Part shown: positions 58,032 through 64,000 of the stretch, in pieces
Position numbering within the stretch: the stretch's first letter is position 1
Layout of the letters: every line of letters starts with the position of its first letter
Source of the DNA: Inia geoffrensis
Lineage: Eukaryota > Chordata > Mammalia > Artiodactyla > Iniidae
DNA: 64,000 nt
Direction: 5' to 3'
Assembly (NCBI GenBank): GCA_036417435.1
Contig: CM070903.1
Location: 84,747,501 to 84,811,500 of the forward strand
Made by a program: the position numbers and the translations under genes
Notes under the pieces: generated by a model
What the model was told of the DNA's origin: nothing
The model's input: the letters and a program-made list of their open reading frames with translations, nothing else
The model's database searches: none

Positions 58032-58540
58032 CTAAAATAATTATTATAAGAATGTAAAATTAAAATACCCTCAAGATTGTTTAAAACCCTAAAAGCATAC
58101 CATTGTCATAAAGAAAGTAGAACACTATTATAAAGTAAACTGTTAAGTTTATTCTCTCAGTATATGCCAACTAATACAGCTTGCTAATTACTTGCTTTGA
58201 GAACATTTACAAGGGATTTAGTGATATCATCTTTCCACAGAAAATTTCTATGGGTATTTTTTTTTCTATGAGTTTTACCTTAAAAGTTATAAAATGGTCC
58301 AAAGATCCTAGCTAATTCAATTGGAACCCTGGTAATATCAAGGATGACTTTCAAATGCAGTCTTGCAGCAATTCAGATATGCATAACCACACAAGGTAAG
58401 ATAATGCACTTTTTCTAAGTGTAGGAAAATGGAGCTTTTTCATCAGATTGCTAGTTCTAAAAACACATTCACAGTACAATCTAAGTACCCTTTAGAGAAG
58501 TATATGTACTTGTTCAGACACTATTTTTAAAAATAAACTT
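58032..58540. other. KLHL24 intron, no feature recognised
   Basis: Start of the intron leading to the BTB/BACK exon outside the window. Confidence 0.5.
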
Positions 58541-58747
58541 GGGCTTCCCTGGTGGCGCAGTGGTTGAGAGTCTGCCTGCCGATGCAGGGGACGTGGGTTC
58601 GTGCCCCAGTCCGGGAAGATCCCACATGCCGCTGAGCAGCTGGGCCCGTGAGCCATGGCCACTGAGCCTGCACGTCCGGAGCCTGTGCTCCGCAACAGGA
58701 GAGGCGACAACAATGAGAGGCTCGCGTACCGCAAAACAAAAATAAAT
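58541..58747 (+). mobile_element. CHR-type SINE, short form
   Basis: 'aaataaactt' at 58531-58540 and 58748-58757 flanks it. It abuts an opposite-strand SINE fragment. Confidence 0.95.
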
Positions 58748-58759
58748 AAATAAACTTTT

Positions 58760-58872
58760 TGGGGGCTGTGCCTCGTGGCTTGCGGGATCTTAGTTCCCCG
58801 ACGAGGGATTGAATCTGAGCCCTAGGCAGTGAAGGCGCACAGTCCTAACCACTGGACCGCCAGGGAATTCCC
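58760..58872 (-). mobile_element. Older tRNA-SINE fragment
   Basis: 'ggcttgcgggatcttagttc' to 'accgccagggaattccc' is the complement of a related SINE head with different body. About 113 bases, head-to-tail truncated. Confidence 0.8.
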
Positions 58873-60168
58873 TAAAAGTAATTTTTCTGAAGTTAAGTAA
58901 ATTAAGGTAATCCAATTCAAAGTGTTGGGTGGTCACTAAAGATGTTAACAGAGTTTATAACAAAAAATGCTAAAAGAAAAAAGCAAGATGAAAAATTGTA
59001 CAGAAGGTCTGATCAATACTATGTAAATAATGTGTCTGGAGAGAGCATACCAAAGTGCTAATGATGGTTTTCTCTGGATTGTGTGGCTTCCTCCTTTATA
59101 TCAACACAAATTTTCAAAACGATAATGAGCATGGGCTACTTTTAGAGTGGAAAAGACAACTTTTAAGAGCACTAAGGGAATCCAAAGTTTACGTTAATTA
59201 CTGGCTGCTTTTACTTTGTAGTTTAAAAAGATACTGACAGGAAAAACTAAAAGCTTATCCAAGCCTTTTCTTTTTGTTCATAAGGCTCATGGAAATGAAA
59301 AAGTCTTGTAATTGCATTTTATGACTGCTATGATATTAAGTCTCACAAAAAAAATGCTAACAATGCCTCTTCTCTTACTTAAATGTGGAGGGAAAAAAGA
59401 CAACATCAGAACACTTATTTGTAGTTTTAGAGTGATGTTTTACAATTACACTAGAAAAAAACAAAGTAAAGCGACATTGGTATGTCCCTTTAACAGAGCT
59501 GCTATATTCTAGCTACACTTACAGCTATTTCAACTAACAATCATTCACCTAGTCCATGCCAGGCATACTTTTTCCATTATAAAATCAAAAATATATATTG
59601 TAGAAGAGAATTTTTTTCACAGATACAATAAAAATTACTTTTAGGAACCCAGCAAATTATATTACCCTAACCTAGAATATAGTAAAATATTATCAGAAGG
59701 ACTCAAATACTATCAATAATATTTACTATTTTCCAAATAATTCCCAAATGAAAATATTAAAAGTAAATAGTGGACAGCACCAGACACTTAGTAGTATAAC
59801 TAATGACTAATTTATCCTTCTTTCCATAGAAGTATTATTTCCTAAAATCTTACTTAAAATACTTCTAAGGCAAACCCACGTGATATTCCTCAAAGTCTTA
59901 TTTACTGATTGAGCAAAGCAAAAATTGTTAAATACTGTCACTGGGGTTCAGTCACTCCTAATAGTTTTAATACAAAATCAAGTTAATTATTACATAGAAT
60001 TTTGACAGAATTTTGTTTTATACTTTCCTTATAGCAGTTTACTTGTTTTATACTTTCCCTTTGCTTGCACTTGCTTGCTCTTTCAAGACTTCTTAGCCCA
60101 GTAAACATATATTGTCTGTTTTGCACCTTGGAACAAGAAGAGAAAACAGCACAAAAAGCTAATGGCTA
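58873..60168. other. KLHL24 intron, AT-rich
   Basis: No gene, young repeat or RNA recognised. Confidence 0.4.
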
Positions 60169-60383
60169 GGGCTTCCCTGGTGGCGTAGTGGTTGAGAGTC
60201 CACCTGCCGATGCAGGGGACACGGGTTCGTGCCCCGGTCCGGGAGGATCCCACGTGCCGCAGAGCGGCTGGGCCCGTGAGCCATGGCCGCTGAGCCTGTG
60301 CGTCCGGAGCCTGTGCTCCACAATGGGAGAGGCCACAACAGTGAGAGGCCCGCGGACCGCAAAAACAAAAAAACACAAAAACC
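60169..60383 (+). mobile_element. CHR-type SINE, short form
   Basis: 'aagctaatggcta' at 60156-60168 and 60384-60396 is a perfect 13-base target-site duplication. Confidence 0.97.
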
Positions 60384-60396
60384 AAGCTAATGGCTA

Positions 60397-61174
60397 AAAC
60401 ATTTAGTCTCACTAAATAAGGGATTATTTTAGTGTCTATATGTGTAAGTATCTGAAAGGATCAGCAAACTAGTAGTTTTGCCTGACTGAAGGTCTTATTT
60501 GCAACCAAATGGCTTTTAACTTAATTAGAGACAAATCTGGTGTTCTCATTAGAGACTGTTAACTCAATAAAATAGTTATTTTTATTTCTTGAGCTCAGAA
60601 AAATACTTATCTCAGGCAGGAAGATGATTGCCTTAAAGGAAATGAGTTGCTGCAGCTGATAACGGTGACTAGAAAAAAAAGCGGCCAAGATGATAGTATA
60701 GGATGAATAAAATTCTGGATACCCATGCAATCTATTTTTAGAGTGAATGTTACTTTATTAACCCTTTTAAATGAAAATTCTGATTTTCTGCTGTGACAAA
60801 CTAATAAATATTTGCTGCTTTAGTATTACGTCTCACCATTTGTTCCTATGAAAGTATGACAAGCAAATTATCTTTTTTTTGCATTGGTAAATATTTTTTC
60901 AAAAGTCATCACACTCTTTTATCATAAACTTGAGAAAAGATCAAATTAAAAGGTCACATTCTTTGATTTATGTGAAAGATAAAATAATTATAAATCCACA
61001 GAATATTCTAAACCTAATCAGTAAAATGGATAGTAATTACCAGGTTCAGTTAAAAATCTCAAAAGGTGAAATAAAGGACTTGCTAGCTGAAATAACAGAC
61101 CTACTTGTTATCAATGCAAACATGCCAGAGACAGATGAACTGCCAAACTGACTTTCATCAACAAAAAGTGTTCA
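60397..61174. other. KLHL24 intron, nothing recognised
   Basis: No exon or named repeat. A 73-codon plus-strand frame at 60930-61151 has no known homology. Confidence 0.4.
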
Positions 61175-61475
61175 GGGCTTCCCTGGTGGTGCAGTGGTTG
61201 AGAATCTGCCTGCCAATGCAGGGGACATGGGTTCGAGCCCTGGTCTGGGAAAATCCCACATGCCGCGGAGCAACTAAGACCATGCACCACAGCTACTGAG
61301 CCTGCGCGTCTGGAGCCTGTGCTCCGCAACAAGAGAAGGCCGCGACAGTGAGAGGCCCGCGCACCGCGATGAAGGGTGGCCCCCGCTCACCGCAACTAGA
61401 GAAAGCCCTCGCACAGAAACGAAGACCCAACACAGCCAAAAATAAATAAATAAATAAATTCATTAAAAAAAAACA
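61175..61475 (+). mobile_element. CHR-type SINE, long form (first of a tandem pair)
   Basis: Head 'gggcttccctggtggtgcag', (aaat)n tail running into the next copy. It shows short-form text (gcgcgtctggagcctgtgct) followed by long-form text, so it looks mosaic. Confidence 0.93.
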
Positions 61476-61479
61476 AACA

Positions 61480-61690
61480 GGGCTTCCCTGGTGGCGCAGT
61501 GGTTGAGAGTCTGCCTGCCGATGAAGAGGGCACGGGTTCGTGCCCCGGTCCGGGAAGCTCCCACATGCCGCGGAGCGGCTAGGCTCGTGAGCCATGGCCG
61601 CTGAGCCTGTGCGTCCGGAGCCTGTGCTCCGCAATGGGAGAGGCCACAGCAGTGAGAGGCCCGCGTATCGCAAAAAAAAAAAAAATAAAA
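61480..61690 (+). mobile_element. CHR-type SINE, short form (second of the pair)
   Basis: Inserted in or beside the tail of the preceding copy. 'aaacaaaca' at both sides is a candidate target-site duplication but is low complexity. Confidence 0.95.
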
Positions 61691-63635
61691 CAAACAAACA
61701 ATATCTTTTAAAAAAAAGGGGGGTCAAAAGGTGATCCTGGCTAATAAGAAAAATAACAATATATTTAAAAAACACAAAAGGAAATGTGTCCATATAGTGG
61801 GAAGTTGAAAGGGAGAAGGGGGAGGTGTTAGTGACATAGTCTATTTACCATTCCAAGACTCAAAAATACCTGAAAACCAAGCCATCACACCAAAAAATGA
61901 ACTTAAATAGAGATATGATACTTTAAACCATAAAGAAAGCGAATGGCTTTCTAGTCTGCAGGATATGACAGTTAATAAACTTAATATATTAACTATATAT
62001 TAAAAGAGGGGATTGGTCAGCCCTAGAAACAATAAGTAAATGAGTGAACAAATGAATGAAAGAGTAAATAATAATCACAGAGGCAAACATTTTCTGTGCC
62101 CATTCAAGTTATTGTCTAAAGGAAAAGAGAAACCTTAGCTAAGCTAACTAGAACATTACTGGGTTTTTGGTAAGAATATTTTATAGTGGGTGAGACTTTC
62201 TCAAGCCATACTAGCTGAGAAGACTCTGGTTCTAAAGATCTACTGGATCCCTTTGTTTGGATTCTAAACAACCTTTTTGAAATCTTTGGCTTCCCAACTG
62301 GTAACCTGCACATAGTAAGAGAATATGCTGGAAAGGTTGACTTAAAATATCTAGTCTGTTTGACAGTTCCACTTCTTATTGCCAATACATGTATATAAAC
62401 TAAAAGATAAATGAGTTAATCAGTCTCTCATAATTAACATTAAGTCTGCCCCTAACAGTTTGATCTTACTGTATCAAAAAAAAAAAAGTTTCTAAGTCTA
62501 GAGGAATCATGGATTATGGTTCATCAATATAAACGAATATAAATGACCCCTTAAGAGAATTATGCCAGCCATAAACCTTATTGCTTTCTAAACTTAGTAA
62601 GGACAGTTTCAGCTTGTGTGGTAAGGCTTTCCACCTGAAACTGGAACAGACAGAATGGGTTCTGTAAAGAAATGGCTGTACTGAAAGATTCAAAATGTTT
62701 ACTCTTAAAAATAAGCAATTATATAAGAATTTATTATCAGGAGCTGATCACAGATGTGCTTATATAGCCACAAAGATGTTCATCTCACTTACTGGTAAAA
62801 AATGAGGAAGAGTTCAAATGTGGGTGGGATGGCTATGGTTCACTGCAGATTTCATGTCATGAAAACATGTTTACCATCTATTAAATAATAACAGCAGACT
62901 ATGAAATAGATTACAACTTTGTAAAAGAAATAATAAGTTCCTAGAGAAAAAAGGGGAAGAATAAAGCCAAATGCCACAGTGCTACCTCTTGGAGATGGGA
63001 ATATGGATATAATTTTTTGTTATCTCCAATTAACATAAATTACTCCACCCCCTCTTTTTGCCTCAAGTTAAGAAAGAAAAAAGGAGAAAACCCATACCTT
63101 ACTATTAATAGCCACTACTGGGTTGTCTGCTCTTCCATATGGGACAAGCATTTCTGCTATCACTTTTCTGCTACATGATCCTGCTCCCAAGGCCACAGGT
63201 AACTGTTCAGAGGAAGCTGTCTAGCTGAATCAGAGATTATCTCTCCACATGAGATGGGAGACATTGAGTCTCTCTGAGTGACTGAACTTGTAATATAGAA
63301 ACCAAATCCCATATTCAACCAGACTAGTGAGAGAGAATGATGCAGATGTGCAGAGAAAAGCAGAGGCAAGCATTAAGAAGACACAGCTTGGTTTCTGATG
63401 GCTATTCTGTAGCCTGTTCTAGTCTTCTTGGAAGTCCTGTTGAATTTCTGCCCTTAGGTTCTACAAGATAACGACTTCCTGTACCCTTTAAATACATCTA
63501 TCTGCCTTCTATGCTTACGCTGGTGAGCTGGTTTCAATTACTTGCAATCAGAATTCTGATACACTAGAGTTCAATGAACTGCAGAAAAAAACAACCTACA
63601 TATGGTTTTCAAACTCAGGAAAAGAGGCTCAATCT
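61691..63635. other. KLHL24 intron, no feature recognised
   Basis: AT-rich. Two minus-strand open frames at 62116-62385 and 63160-63369 do not match the KLHL24 BTB or BACK domains and have no plausible splice context. Confidence 0.45.
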
Positions 63636-64000
63636 TCCACATTAAAGAAATGCAAATCAAAATTATGGGATATTAATTTTCACTTTCCAGAGTAGCAAAG
63701 ATTTACAAAAACTAATAATACACTGTGCTGGGAAAGGAGTGAATAAATAGGGACTTTCATATTTTTAGATGAAGTATAAATTAGAAGTCAATTTTTACAA
63801 TATCTACCAAAATTTTAAATGCACATATCCTCTGACTGAGCAATTCCACTTCTAGTAATTTATGCTATAAATTATCAGACATATGTGTAAGAATATTCAC
63901 TGAGCACCGTTTGCGATGAAAACAATCTGGAAACAACCCAAATGTCCATCACCAAGAGATGGATTAAATAAATTATGGTATCCATAAATGTGATACTATA
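63636..64000 (+). repeat. Old L1 ORF2-end fragment, runs off the window
   Basis: 'aaagaaatgcaaatcaaaat', 'tgagcaattccacttctagt' and 'caacccaaatgtccatcacc' are L1 ORF2 C-terminal text, diverged and with gaps. Confidence 0.75.

Noticed and set aside
60166..60378. A ~66-70-residue protein recurring at many sites (for example 36333-36533, 58527-58739, 61463-61693)
   Set aside because: All copies are the antisense strand of the short CHR SINE. Recurrence follows from the repeat, not from a gene family.
62116..63369. Minus-strand frames upstream of the first KLHL24 exon, considered as BTB/BACK exons
   Set aside because: Their residues do not resemble the KLHL24 BTB or BACK domains and they lack suitable splice sites.
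1..64000. Search for CRISPR, operons, riboswitches, or a new defence-type system
   Set aside because: Sequence is mammalian. Repeats are interspersed retroelements, and the only intact coding sequence is KLHL24.

Overview
The window is nuclear DNA of a mammal, almost certainly a cetacean. It holds about twenty copies of the tRNA-derived CHR-type SINE that opens 'cttccctggtggcgcagtgg', including many of the ~200-bp short form, together with artiodactyl-type L1 elements. I saw no ruminant BovB or Bov-A sequence. The species call is an inference from repeats. There is no bacterial or phage content, no CRISPR array, and nothing I can support as a new biological system.

Right third (41.4-64 kb): the 3' half of KLHL24 on the minus strand. 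Five coding exons (57847-58031, 56568-56686, 52821-53009, 51532-51720, 46251-46451) have correct GT/AG borders and compatible phases. They encode the whole six-bladed Kelch propeller to the stop codon. The BTB and BACK exons lie beyond 64000. Below the stop is a ~4.9-kb stretch free of interspersed repeats, read as the long 3' UTR, with candidate polyadenylation signals near 41.4-41.5 kb. The introns carry CHR SINEs, short L1 3' ends, L2 and MIR remnants, and a probable ERVL-type LTR that splits an L2.

Middle (25.2-41.4 kb): intergenic sequence with old L2 and MIR copies and SINEs. It also contains an inverted repeat with ~135-140-bp arms, about 94% identical outside two gaps, around a 319-bp spacer (37513-38105).

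Left (1-25.2 kb): a CpG island at 24.84-25.26 kb with GC boxes, CRE-like and ETS-like sites, and a minus-strand splice donor at 24963-24964. In mammals YEATS2 lies next downstream of KLHL24 in the same orientation, so I infer the YEATS2 promoter and noncoding first exon here, with the rest of the left side being its first intron. I found no YEATS2 coding exon. This side is a stack of nested retroelements: an RPL29 processed pseudogene, a Tigger DNA transposon, an L1 of ~6.4 kb with a complete-looking 5' end but no 3' end, a 5'-truncated minus-strand L1 with a perfect 15-bp target-site duplication, several old L1 copies broken by SINEs, and an L2 with a decayed reverse transcriptase.
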